From NCBI GenBank assembly GCA_038729325.1, contig JAVYSG010000019.1:1-20370 (forward strand): DNA of 20,370 nt, in the 5' to 3' direction. The notes below the pieces were generated by a model, which worked only from the letters and a program-made list of their open reading frames with translations, was not told where the DNA came from and made no database searches. The position numbers and the translations under genes are program-made. Below are positions 13,781-20,370 of this stretch, in pieces; the stretch's first letter is position 1; each line of letters starts with the position of its first letter. Source of the stretch: UBA509 sp038729325 (lineage in GTDB: Archaea > Thermoplasmatota > Thermoplasmata > Thermoplasmatales > Thermoplasmataceae).

Positions 13781-15841
13781 TTGCCCACGGACCCAGTATG
13801 CGGAATGTTTGTCCCGGATAATTCCACTCTCACCCTGGAGAAAAATGGCAAAACATATTATTTCTGCTCCAGGGACTGCATGGAAAAATTCATGTCCCCT
13901 GAAGATCAGATCAGGAGGCTGAAAATGCGCCTTATTGTGGCATGGGTTTTCTCAATACCTGTCCTTCTGCTGACATATCTGATATCTTTTCCGGAAAAAG
14001 ACTATATCCTTCTGACCCTCGCACTCCCTGTACAGTTCTATTCCGGGCTTGGATTTTACAGCGGTGCCTATCAGGCAATCCGCAACAGGATGGGAAACAT
14101 GGACATACTTATTTCCATGGGGACACTTACTGCTTTCTTCTTCTCTCTCTTCATAACTTTTTTCAGGGGTATCATTCCCGGTTCAAACGTGTATTTCGAT
14201 GCTTCTTCCTTCATAATCACCCTGATTCTTACTGGAAGCTTTGTGGAATCGGTAACAAAGAAATCTGCTGGGGATGCTGCTTCCAGACTGCTTGAAATAA
14301 TGCCTAAAACTGCGCATGTGATGAAAGATGGCACCGTAATTGATGTTCCAGCAGACCAGGTGAAGCCAGGGGATAGAATAAGTATCCGTGCCGGTGAGGT
14401 AATACTGGCAGATGGCACTGTTGATAACGGATCAGGTGATGTTGACCCGTCTGCAATAACAGGGGAACAGGAACCCATAACAGTATTTCCGGGTGATCGC
14501 GTAATTTCAGGCATGCGGAACATGAATGGCTCCCTTACAGTTAGAGTTGAAAAGGCTGGACAGGATTCTACCATATCAAGAATTTATGAAATGCTTCAGG
14601 CAGCCTCGTCAGGGCGCGCTAAAATACAGAGGGTTGCGGATATTTTCTCAACATATTTTGTCCCGGTGGTATTGATTTCCGCAGCAATCTCTGCAACTAC
14701 ATGGGCACTGATCCTGCGTGGCACAGGCCTGGATATTTCCGTTCCTGTCCTTGCCTTCGTTTCTGTCGTGGTTATTGCATGTCCCTGTGCCATAGGGCTT
14801 GCTGCACCAATTGTTATGCTCATAGCCTCATCAAGGGCTTCATCGAGGGGTATACTGTTCAAAAATACCAGTGTCCTGGACAGGCTTTCCAGAACAACCA
14901 TGGTGGTATTCGACAAAACTGGAACGGTCACAGAATCCGTGCCTTCAATAGCCAGAATTGAAACTAACAGTGACAGGGATAGGTTTCTCTCTCTTGCATT
15001 TGCTGTTGAATCACATTCCAACCACCCGGTGGCAAGAGCCATTGTGAAATATTGCAGAGAAAATGGCATACCAGAGTATGCCGCATCAGATGTGGTTGAA
15101 ACGCCGGGATCAGGCATTCAGGGAAGAGTGGACCATCACGCTGTCAGCATTGAAAGGTCCACTGAAGCTGCAGGATCCGCAGTATCACTTTCGGTTGATG
15201 GATCTCCTGCCGGGACCATTTTCATGGAATATAAAATCCGTCCTGAGGTATCCGGTGTTGTGGAAAGACTCCGTGCCATGAATGTGAAGGTAGCCATGGT
15301 GTCAGGGGACAGAAGGAGCGCTGTAGAATCAGTTGCAATGAAGATCGGCATAGATAATTATCAGAGTGAATGCACTCCGGAGAGAAAAGCAGACATCATA
15401 CGGAGTTATCAGGAGAAAGGAGAATTCGTTGCATTTGTTGGTGATGGAATAAACGACGCAATTGTGATGGAAACTTCTGATGCCGGCATTGCTGTGTCCA
15501 GTGCCTCGGATATTGCCATGGATGCGGGGGACCTGATCCTTGCCAGGGATGATCTAACCCTCGTTGTGGAAGCCATGGTTATGGCCCGGCTCTCAATGAG
15601 GAAGATCAGGCAGAATATCGGGTGGGCCATCGGATACAATTCCATTCTCATACCTGTGGCAGCCGGCATACTGGTACCGGCGTTTGGCCTTGGCATCTAC
15701 TCATTTCTGCCAATGCTATCTGCACTCGCAATGGGATTCAGCTCTACAAGTGTGGTGCTGAACTCATTGCTGTTGAAGCATTCCTTCAGAATCACATCAT
15801 TTGGCGGTTCTGAAGGACAGGCAGTAGCTTCCGGAGCGTGA
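13781..15841 (+). CDS. copA: P1B-type copper-exporting ATPase with N-terminal YHS domain
   Basis: This 686-residue heavy-metal ATPase has an N-terminal YHS domain (Cys7, Cys29, Cys33) where most CopA proteins carry CxxC HMA domains. It then has eight membrane segments, the actuator loop TGE (227-229), CPC (334-336) in the metal-translocating helix, phosphorylation motif DKTGT (378-382), the P1B hallmark His415-Pro416 and GDGIND (554-559). YN (619-620) and Met651 with Ser654-Ser655 in the last two helices match the Cu(I)-transporting P1B-1 class. It should pump Cu(I) out of the cytoplasm. The start is TTG behind AAGGAGG; the first Met of the frame (Met9) lies inside the DPVCGM motif. It sits divergent to the TRASH regulator and ends 8 bp from the convergent membrane-protein gene. 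Confidence 0.94.
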   Translation: MPTDPVCGMFVPDNSTLTLEKNGKTYYFCSRDCMEKFMSPEDQIRRLKMRLIVAWVFSIPVLLLTYLISFPEKDYILLTLALPVQFYSGLGFYSGAYQAIRNRMGNMDILISMGTLTAFFFSLFITFFRGIIPGSNVYFDASSFIITLILTGSFVESVTKKSAGDAASRLLEIMPKTAHVMKDGTVIDVPADQVKPGDRISIRAGEVILADGTVDNGSGDVDPSAITGEQEPITVFPGDRVISGMRNMNGSLTVRVEKAGQDSTISRIYEMLQAASSGRAKIQRVADIFSTYFVPVVLISAAISATTWALILRGTGLDISVPVLAFVSVVVIACPCAIGLAAPIVMLIASSRASSRGILFKNTSVLDRLSRTTMVVFDKTGTVTESVPSIARIETNSDRDRFLSLAFAVESHSNHPVARAIVKYCRENGIPEYAASDVVETPGSGIQGRVDHHAVSIERSTEAAGSAVSLSVDGSPAGTIFMEYKIRPEVSGVVERLRAMNVKVAMVSGDRRSAVESVAMKIGIDNYQSECTPERKADIIRSYQEKGEFVAFVGDGINDAIVMETSDAGIAVSSASDIAMDAGDLILARDDLTLVVEAMVMARLSMRKIRQNIGWAIGYNSILIPVAAGILVPAFGLGIYSFLPMLSALAMGFSSTSVVLNSLLLKHSFRITSFGGSEGQAVASGA

Positions 15842-15849
15842 GACACGGA

Positions 15850-17352
15850 CTACTCTTCAGAATGTTTGCCGGAAAGACCGGCATGCCGCCGTGAATGAAC
15901 AGTTCCCCCCTGAATGAATGCCAGATTGTTAAGTGCCTGATGGGTGGCATACCACATGACCGGAAGCATCACAAGCCATGCAATGATGGAGAATTCAGTC
16001 TGACCTGAGATGGTGAATGAGGGCCAGATCGCCTTCTGAAGCCTGTCCGTTATGTAAAAAATTGTAAGAGGAATCAGACTGAATATGACTGTGATGTACT
16101 CGTTGAACACATACCTGTCATTCTTATTCAGCAGTGAGTAGGCTGTGCCGAGAAGTACTCCACCGGCGAAACCTGAAACAGTCATTGCCCCGTAAATGGC
16201 TGGAGAATGAAAGGCAGCCTCCGTCATGAAGGGGAGGAACCATGCGACAGGGATAACTGTCCCCAGAAATGCTATTCCTGAACTGACCCGCCTGGAGGTC
16301 ACCCCATAAGGGATTATGCGGAAAAGCTCAACCATGAAAATGTATCCGATAAGTACCATCAGCATGTTGGAGAGGAAGAAAAACAGTGCGGATTTCTGCC
16401 ATGAGTAATATATGCCAATGGTGAATATTACAGGTACGGAAACCAGCATAAAGGCAACAAATGCAATCCGGGGTGTTTTCATGCCATTCCATTTATCCGG
16501 CATGAAGATCGTTGTGAAAAGTTTCCTTTTATAAAGCCTGGAAACCAGAATATACGTGCCAGCCAGCAGGGCTGCACTCACAAATATCATTGGAACAAGA
16601 ATTTCATCTATCAGGAGTATACTCACAGCGGGCAGCAAGGCAATAAAACTCTCGCACTGGCAACTTAGTGCCCCTGTCAGTCCATAAACCGCAATCCCAA
16701 CTCTGCTGGATAATGACCTGTGGCCGGTAAGGTAAGTGATTATCTCATGATAGTTTTCGGAAACCAGTGATGCTATTCCGAAGAAGAGGAGGAGTTCCAC
16801 AGGGCTCAGTATCATGTTAATCCTTGTTGAGATAACCGTAACTCCGAATTTCTCCAGGAGCGGGACCTTAAGGCCAATGAGCACAAACATTGAGGATGTG
16901 CTCTCAATTGTTACTGGAAATCCTGGGGGTTGGTTGGCCGGCCCAATAATGTTTCCTATAACTACCATCAAGGCAAGTGTGATAAAAAAGGTGGGAACCC
17001 TGACCTTGAGGTCCCCTGTATCTTTTATGGACAAAACATAATAGATAAGAAATAGCACCAGGGATGGCAGAAGCATGAAAAACTGAGGAAATGCAATGAA
17101 CGCAACAACCAGGAAAACCAGGAATACCAGCGTGAACGATGCCATGTAAAGGTGGAGTGGGCGCCACCATTTCAGAAATAAAGGCTGCAGAACATAAAAA
17201 AACGCCATGATCACAATAAGTACCAGAATCGAACCTGTTGCTGCAGTGTCAACGACCAGATCCCCAAGGCTGTATGCCATGAAAATAGAAATTATGAAAA
17301 GAGTAAAACTCAGGGCCAGTGCAAGCGCTTCCAGCTTACTCCTCTGATTCAT
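15850..17352 (-). CDS. Polytopic membrane protein of unknown function in the Rieske/cytochrome b cluster
   Basis: The protein has 500 residues and about 13 hydrophobic segments, with no family I can name. Notable residues are CQCES (Cys231, Cys233, Glu234) inside or at the edge of a membrane segment (LTGALS-CQCES-FIALLPA). There is a loop IGPANQPPGFPVTIES (136-151), acidic residues within membrane stretches such as LIDEILVP, and a His/Arg-rich C-terminal tail (HSRRH and KHSEE). It follows cytochrome b on the same strand after 40 bp, and its ATG has GGTGA at a good distance (TTCAGGTGAATCCAG), so it is probably the last gene of the respiratory operon. A quinone-reactive or electron-transfer partner, an assembly factor for cofactor insertion, or a transporter are all possible. 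The existence of the gene is certain; its function is not. Confidence 0.8.
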   Translation of the reverse strand: MNQRSKLEALALALSFTLFIISIFMAYSLGDLVVDTAATGSILVLIVIMAFFYVLQPLFLKWWRPLHLYMASFTLVFLVFLVVAFIAFPQFFMLLPSLVLFLIYYVLSIKDTGDLKVRVPTFFITLALMVVIGNIIGPANQPPGFPVTIESTSSMFVLIGLKVPLLEKFGVTVISTRINMILSPVELLLFFGIASLVSENYHEIITYLTGHRSLSSRVGIAVYGLTGALSCQCESFIALLPAVSILLIDEILVPMIFVSAALLAGTYILVSRLYKRKLFTTIFMPDKWNGMKTPRIAFVAFMLVSVPVIFTIGIYYSWQKSALFFFLSNMLMVLIGYIFMVELFRIIPYGVTSRRVSSGIAFLGTVIPVAWFLPFMTEAAFHSPAIYGAMTVSGFAGGVLLGTAYSLLNKNDRYVFNEYITVIFSLIPLTIFYITDRLQKAIWPSFTISGQTEFSIIAWLVMLPVMWYATHQALNNLAFIQGGTVHSRRHAGLSGKHSEE

Positions 17353-17392
17353 CTGGATTCACCTGAAAAAAGTGAGCTGGTTGATCGGGCCA

Positions 17393-18949
17393 TCATTCAT
17401 GATAAATGGTAGCCCGGTACATTCTCAGAACAGCACCACCGATTAGCAGCAACACTCCGAGTCCAATTCCATAGAGAGATGTCTTGAACACAGTATCAGG
17501 ATTTATTACCGATATTTCAAAGAGTATGAATATGGCTGAGGCCGTAAATCCAGAACCTGCGATTGTGTATGCATTCCTGCTCATTGGCCTGTATGCTTCT
17601 GAATGCTGCGTGAAGATACCCCTTGAAATAGCAATAACAACGGCAGCGGAAATTGCCGTAACCATTATTGTGAGTATCATTGCTATTGTGTAGAGCAGTG
17701 AAGGTGTTCTGATATCTGCCAGTATCAGCATACCAGATCCGAATGCAGACACCGCCATTATGGCCATTGTGGCGAAAGCCCATGGGGCGTTCCTGACATG
17801 TATTTTCTCCTTCTTCATGGCATCCGCTATGACCCAGGTCAGTGTTATTATGGCGATCCCGGGCAAAAAGAAGAAGAGCGCAACCTTCCAGTTGGCTATT
17901 GCCACACCAGGAGTCAGTGCACCCCACAGTGAAAGGCTGGCCAGATAGACTGTGCCAAGAATGGCAAATGAAACTGTAACAGGTCGGTCTCTCATTTTAA
18001 GCGAACTGCTTTTGTCCACATATGGGAGGATCAGGAGGTAGACCAGAGGCATTCCTGCAAATACCACTGTGGCCCAGAATGGTGTCAGAGACTGTGCAAA
18101 TTGAAAATCAAGCTCCTTGTAAACAAACAGGAGGAACCATGGAGGGTATGCCGGAACGCTTGCAGCAAGCGGACTTGTGGGGGATACCTGCGGGAATGGT
18201 GAAAACAGAGGCGGAACCCCCGGAAGCAGTGCAAGGACAGACGGTATTATCACGATAATCCCAAATGTCAGAAGCATCAGCTGGATCATATAAACCAGGT
18301 TGTAGGGATACCATGGCTTGTAGCTACCATCATCATGGTCAATTGCCGGAGCCTTATATCCGCTTTCCTCCCTCTTTGGCATTATGGTGTTGTATTCCGC
18401 CATGAAGAAATGTGCAGCAAAAATGAGGCCTATTATTGCAACAAGGATGATATGCCACGCGAGCATCCTTGAAAATAATGAAAGCTGGGTGCCGTTTCCG
18501 AAGAAAATTCCCAGTATCCAGTTCCCTATTACAGGGAATCCGCCGGCAATTCCTCTTCCAACATCTGTAGCATCAGCGGAGAGCACATCGCCGCTCATGG
18601 AATAGCCGAAAAACCCTGCCCCAAGTGTGGTGATCAGGAGAAGAACTCCTGTGAGCCACTGACTTTCTCTGGGATGCTTGTATGCACCTTCATAGAGATT
18701 TCTGAGGAGATGTATGTATACCAGTACCACCATTGCATATGCACCATAGAGATGGGTGGTAAGGATGAACGATCCAAATGGAGTGCTGGATAGAAATGCC
18801 TCTGTGCTTGCGTACGCGTTGGATGGCTCATAATAAAGCAGAAGGATGAGGCCAGTGATGACTTCGTAAATAAATGCAAACATCACCATGGCACCGGTCC
18901 AGAACCACCCGCCACCCCTGGTTCTCATGTAATCAGGAACCTTGCGTGG
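17393..18949 (-). CDS. Cytochrome b of a bc1-like complex, 5' end lost in assembly gap
   Basis: The readable 518 residues begin PRKVPDYMRTRGGGWFW and continue into the cytochrome b core. Both heme-ligand pairs are present with 13 residues between histidines: TTHLYGAYAMVVLVYIH in helix B/D and WHIILVAIIGLIFAAHF in the second. A Qo-site loop appears as PPWFLLF where PEWY is usual. Further hydrophobic segments after it give an extended C-terminal half, as in the archaeal SoxN/SoxC-like proteins, so this is the quinol-oxidising membrane subunit. The start codon and the N-terminal amphipathic part lie inside the 100-N gap. The frame seems to continue from the Rieske gene only because the gap keeps frame. 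It is followed after 40 bp by the orphan membrane protein. Confidence 0.88.
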   Translation of the reverse strand, partial: PRKVPDYMRTRGGGWFWTGAMVMFAFIYEVITGLILLLYYEPSNAYASTEAFLSSTPFGSFILTTHLYGAYAMVVLVYIHLLRNLYEGAYKHPRESQWLTGVLLLITTLGAGFFGYSMSGDVLSADATDVGRGIAGGFPVIGNWILGIFFGNGTQLSLFSRMLAWHIILVAIIGLIFAAHFFMAEYNTIMPKREESGYKAPAIDHDDGSYKPWYPYNLVYMIQLMLLTFGIIVIIPSVLALLPGVPPLFSPFPQVSPTSPLAASVPAYPPWFLLFVYKELDFQFAQSLTPFWATVVFAGMPLVYLLILPYVDKSSSLKMRDRPVTVSFAILGTVYLASLSLWGALTPGVAIANWKVALFFFLPGIAIITLTWVIADAMKKEKIHVRNAPWAFATMAIMAVSAFGSGMLILADIRTPSLLYTIAMILTIMVTAISAAVVIAISRGIFTQHSEAYRPMSRNAYTIAGSGFTASAIFILFEISVINPDTVFKTSLYGIGLGVLLLIGGAVLRMYRATIYHE

Positions 18950-19049
18950 NNNNNNNNNNNNNNNNNNNNNNNNNNNNNNNNNNNNNNNNNNNNNNNNNNN
19001 NNNNNNNNNNNNNNNNNNNNNNNNNNNNNNNNNNNNNNNNNNNNNNNNN
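18950..19049. other. Assembly gap of 100 N
   Basis: Exactly 100 N, the usual placeholder for a gap of unknown length. It separates the N-terminal part of a Rieske protein from the body of cytochrome b. The missing DNA should encode the Rieske cluster-binding half (CxH and CxxH motifs) and the start of cytochrome b, so the true gap is probably several hundred bases. Confidence 0.95.
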
Positions 19050-19312
19050 TCATTCTGAAGCGGATAGTCGAACAGCACAATGGTTGAATTGTTGACAATA
19101 AGGTCATTCGTGCCGATGGGTTTTCCGCTCTGGGAATACAATAGCAATGTCGGGAATGCGCTGAATGCTGCGGTTATTGGAGGACTGACATTCTCAAGAA
19201 CACCCCTCAATGCACCTATTCCTCCCGCAGCAATTGCTGCCACGCCAAGGAATTTGAAGAAATTTCTTCGATCCTTGTTCTCCGGCTCGTCTCCATTGTT
19301 TTTTTCATTCAT
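19050..19312 (-). CDS. Rieske iron-sulfur protein, N-terminal part only
   Basis: Eighty-seven residues are readable before the gap. DRRNFFKFLG (14-23) followed by a hydrophobic stretch is a twin-arginine signal and anchor, as expected for Rieske proteins, which are exported folded with their cluster. The segment TIVLFDYPLQN matches the region that precedes the cluster domain in archaeal SoxL-type proteins. The [2Fe-2S] ligands themselves are in the gap, so cluster binding is inferred. The ATG at 19312 is preceded by GGTGA and lies 17 bp after the cupredoxin stop codon, so the genes are one operon. The protein would face outside the membrane and take electrons from quinol at the Qo site of cytochrome b. 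Confidence 0.8.
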
Positions 19313-19329
19313 TGGATTTCACCGGACAA

Positions 19330-20124
19330 TTATGAGACGGATATTGTGCCCATCATCCACCCAGCAGTTGCCATTGCGCCATCCCATCCGGAGGGGCCAG
19401 TTCCACACGGTGCGTAACACTGCCAGCTGAAGGTCCCGGTCTGGTTGATATAAAATGATGCGTGTGTTACAGTTCCCCCATTGAATCCTGCCCAGGAAGG
19501 TATGTTGACCAGCACACTTGGTCCGTTAAGGATTGTGAATGTGTGTGTTACAAGATAACCACCTGAGCTGGCGTTCCCAACCCATGGAAGGGATTTGACA
19601 GCCCAGCCGGTGCCATGATTTATTGAAATTCCGTTTGTAACGTTACTGCTAAATGTCGCGTTTTCTGCGGCTGCAGTTCCGTTATATATGTATTCCACTC
19701 CACCAACCGTTCCTGTGACATTTGCAAAGTAAGAGTTATTCTGGATCAATACGCCCTGATCATTCTGAGCAGCACCAGTATCAGTGGTGTTTGCAGTTGC
19801 ATTGCCCAGTCCTGGTGAAACGCCACTGTCATAATCAATTATGGTCAGTGATATCAACTGGTGGCTGGGAAGCGTAATGCTGGCAGATGATCCGAGAGTC
19901 CCATTTGGTTCCAGGACAAAGTAAGCAGGCTGTCCATGGTGGTTTGGATGGATGCTATCGTTGTACCAGTTGCTAGGTGTAATTACCAGGGTCAGAGAAC
20001 TTGAAGGTGCGGCGCTTACTGCGTGAACACCTGAAACGCTATCATAATAAGCAGCTCCGATTCCTATCCCTGCAACTACTACAATTACTGCAATTATCGT
20101 GTAGAATGTCTTTTCAGCAGACAT
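19330..20124 (-). CDS. Membrane-anchored cupredoxin-domain protein (COX2/sulfocyanin-like)
   Basis: The protein has 264 residues: an uncleaved-looking N-terminal membrane anchor (7-26) followed by an extracellular beta-rich domain with many N-glycosylation sequons. The C-terminus has the cupredoxin layout: His194 (VTHTF) and, about 40 residues on, WQCYAPCG (Cys236, Cys240) and GWMMGTISVS. Cys-x3-Cys recalls CuA-type subunit II, but the His and Met expected four and seven residues later are absent (Pro244, Trp247). A mononuclear site using His194, one Cys and a later Met is possible. By position it could accept electrons from the Rieske protein, as sulfocyanin does in related archaea. A CTATATG box (20145-20151) fits a leaderless start at 20124. 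Confidence 0.75.
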   Translation of the reverse strand: MSAEKTFYTIIAVIVVVAGIGIGAAYYDSVSGVHAVSAAPSSSLTLVITPSNWYNDSIHPNHHGQPAYFVLEPNGTLGSSASITLPSHQLISLTIIDYDSGVSPGLGNATANTTDTGAAQNDQGVLIQNNSYFANVTGTVGGVEYIYNGTAAAENATFSSNVTNGISINHGTGWAVKSLPWVGNASSGGYLVTHTFTILNGPSVLVNIPSWAGFNGGTVTHASFYINQTGTFSWQCYAPCGTGPSGWDGAMATAGWMMGTISVS

Positions 20125-20131
20125 GAACTGG

Positions 20132-20140
20132 AAAAAAAAA
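20132..20140 (-). terminator. Nine-T tract between two genes
   Basis: Nine consecutive A on the plus strand give a T9 tract on the coding strand, 42 nt after the stop of the upstream partial gene. It could terminate that transcript. It also lies between the TATA box and the start of the cupredoxin gene, where it could ease promoter opening. Confidence 0.4.
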
Positions 20141-20144
20141 TGAA

Positions 20145-20151
20145 CTATATG
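20145..20151 (-). promoter_or_regulatory. TATA box of the respiratory operon
   Basis: On the minus strand this reads CATATAG, centred 24 nt before the cupredoxin ATG (20124). The spacing predicts a leaderless transcript covering cupredoxin, Rieske, cytochrome b and the orphan membrane protein. Confidence 0.45.
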
Positions 20152-20181
20152 AAGATGCGCCCTTACCAGTTAGGCACATGT

Positions 20182-20370
20182 TTAACGCTGACCGGATTCG
20201 ACAATGTTTCCTGAATTGATTATTGACCAGACTTTTGCTTCCGTTATGTTTCCCTGTGTTGCCAGAGAGTGCACCGGAGATATGTTAAGGTTGAAGGTAG
20301 AATCTATTGCAGACCAGTTCACCTGAAAAACAATAGCCCAGCTGGACGGAGATGTGTAGTTGAAATATAC
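20182..20370 (-). CDS. Partial C-terminus of a probable secreted glycoprotein (window-edge)
   Basis: The frame is open from the right edge of the window to a TAA at 20182-20184, giving 62 residues that contain no start codon of their own. The peptide is rich in Ser, Thr, Asn and aromatic residues, with four N-glycosylation sequons (NYT, NWS, NIS, NIT) and alternating beta-strand-like hydrophobics such as WAIVFQVNW and FNLNISPVHS. It therefore looks like an extracellular beta-domain, similar in style to the cupredoxin protein that follows 57 bp downstream. No metal-ligand motif or membrane anchor is visible in this part. It may belong to the same electron-transfer system or be an unrelated surface protein. 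Confidence 0.65.
   Translation of the reverse strand, partial: VYFNYTSPSSWAIVFQVNWSAIDSTFNLNISPVHSLATQGNITEAKVWSIINSGNIVESGQR

Noticed and set aside
14071..15117. Two long minus-strand frames (167 and 173 codons) opposite the copper ATPase
   Set aside because: They are Thr/Ser/Ile-rich shadows of the ATPase, which has all P1B motifs on the plus strand.
18950..19049. A true Rieske-cytochrome b fusion protein
   Set aside because: The join consists only of 100 placeholder N, and the Rieske cluster domain is absent, so the fusion cannot be claimed.

Overview
The window reads as a piece of an archaeal chromosome, most likely from the Thermoplasmatales (Ferroplasma/Thermoplasma-like acidophiles). 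The support is a type IV pilin of the archaeal class (KAVSPIIATILLVAIT start), an archaeal SbcD-related phosphoesterase, a Thermoplasma-like nicotinate phosphoribosyltransferase with a zinc knuckle, a TRASH-domain copper regulator beside a YHS-headed copper ATPase, and a Rieske/cytochrome b/cupredoxin respiratory cluster rich in N-glycosylation sequons. First genes of units tend to have an A/T-rich TATA-like box centred about 26 nt before the start codon, as expected for leaderless archaeal transcripts, while several internal operon genes carry GGTGA or GGAGG ribosome binding sites. No rRNA, tRNA, CRISPR array or intact insertion sequence was seen.

Layout. 1-88: possible tail of a plus-strand gene. 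81-1701: divergent phosphoesterase and aldose-1-epimerase-family genes only 22 bp apart. 1702-2188: the longest non-coding stretch, with several inverted repeats in front of a lone pilin gene (2189-2695). 2696-4774: DUF255/YyaL thioredoxin-fold protein (minus). 4886-6805: ArsB-type anion/arsenite pump and a histidine phosphatase (plus). 6789-8951: an MFS and an EamA/DMT exporter (minus). 9062-12163: cysS, a nicotinamidase and nicotinate phosphoribosyltransferase as one tight plus-strand operon; the last two are consecutive NAD salvage steps. 12179-12532: DUF488 protein. 12746-15841: copper locus, with a 46-residue YHS protein, a possible decayed gene, a divergent HTH-TRASH regulator, and a P1B copper ATPase starting at TTG behind a strong ribosome binding site.

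15850-20370 (all minus) is a respiratory cluster. In transcription order it holds the tail of a secreted glycoprotein-like gene, a membrane-anchored cupredoxin, a Tat-exported Rieske protein, cytochrome b, and a 500-residue polytopic protein I do not recognise. A run of exactly 100 N (18950-19049) lies between the Rieske N-terminus and cytochrome b and happens to keep frame. The apparent 639-residue Rieske-cytochrome b fusion is therefore most likely a scaffolding artefact covering two separate genes.

The most interesting items are the orphan membrane protein with an intramembrane Cys-Gln-Cys-Glu motif in the respiratory operon, the cupredoxin with an unusual copper-ligand pattern, the PPWF replacement of PEWY in cytochrome b, three YHS/TRASH metal-binding proteins within 3 kb of one another, and the repeat-dense pilin promoter region.
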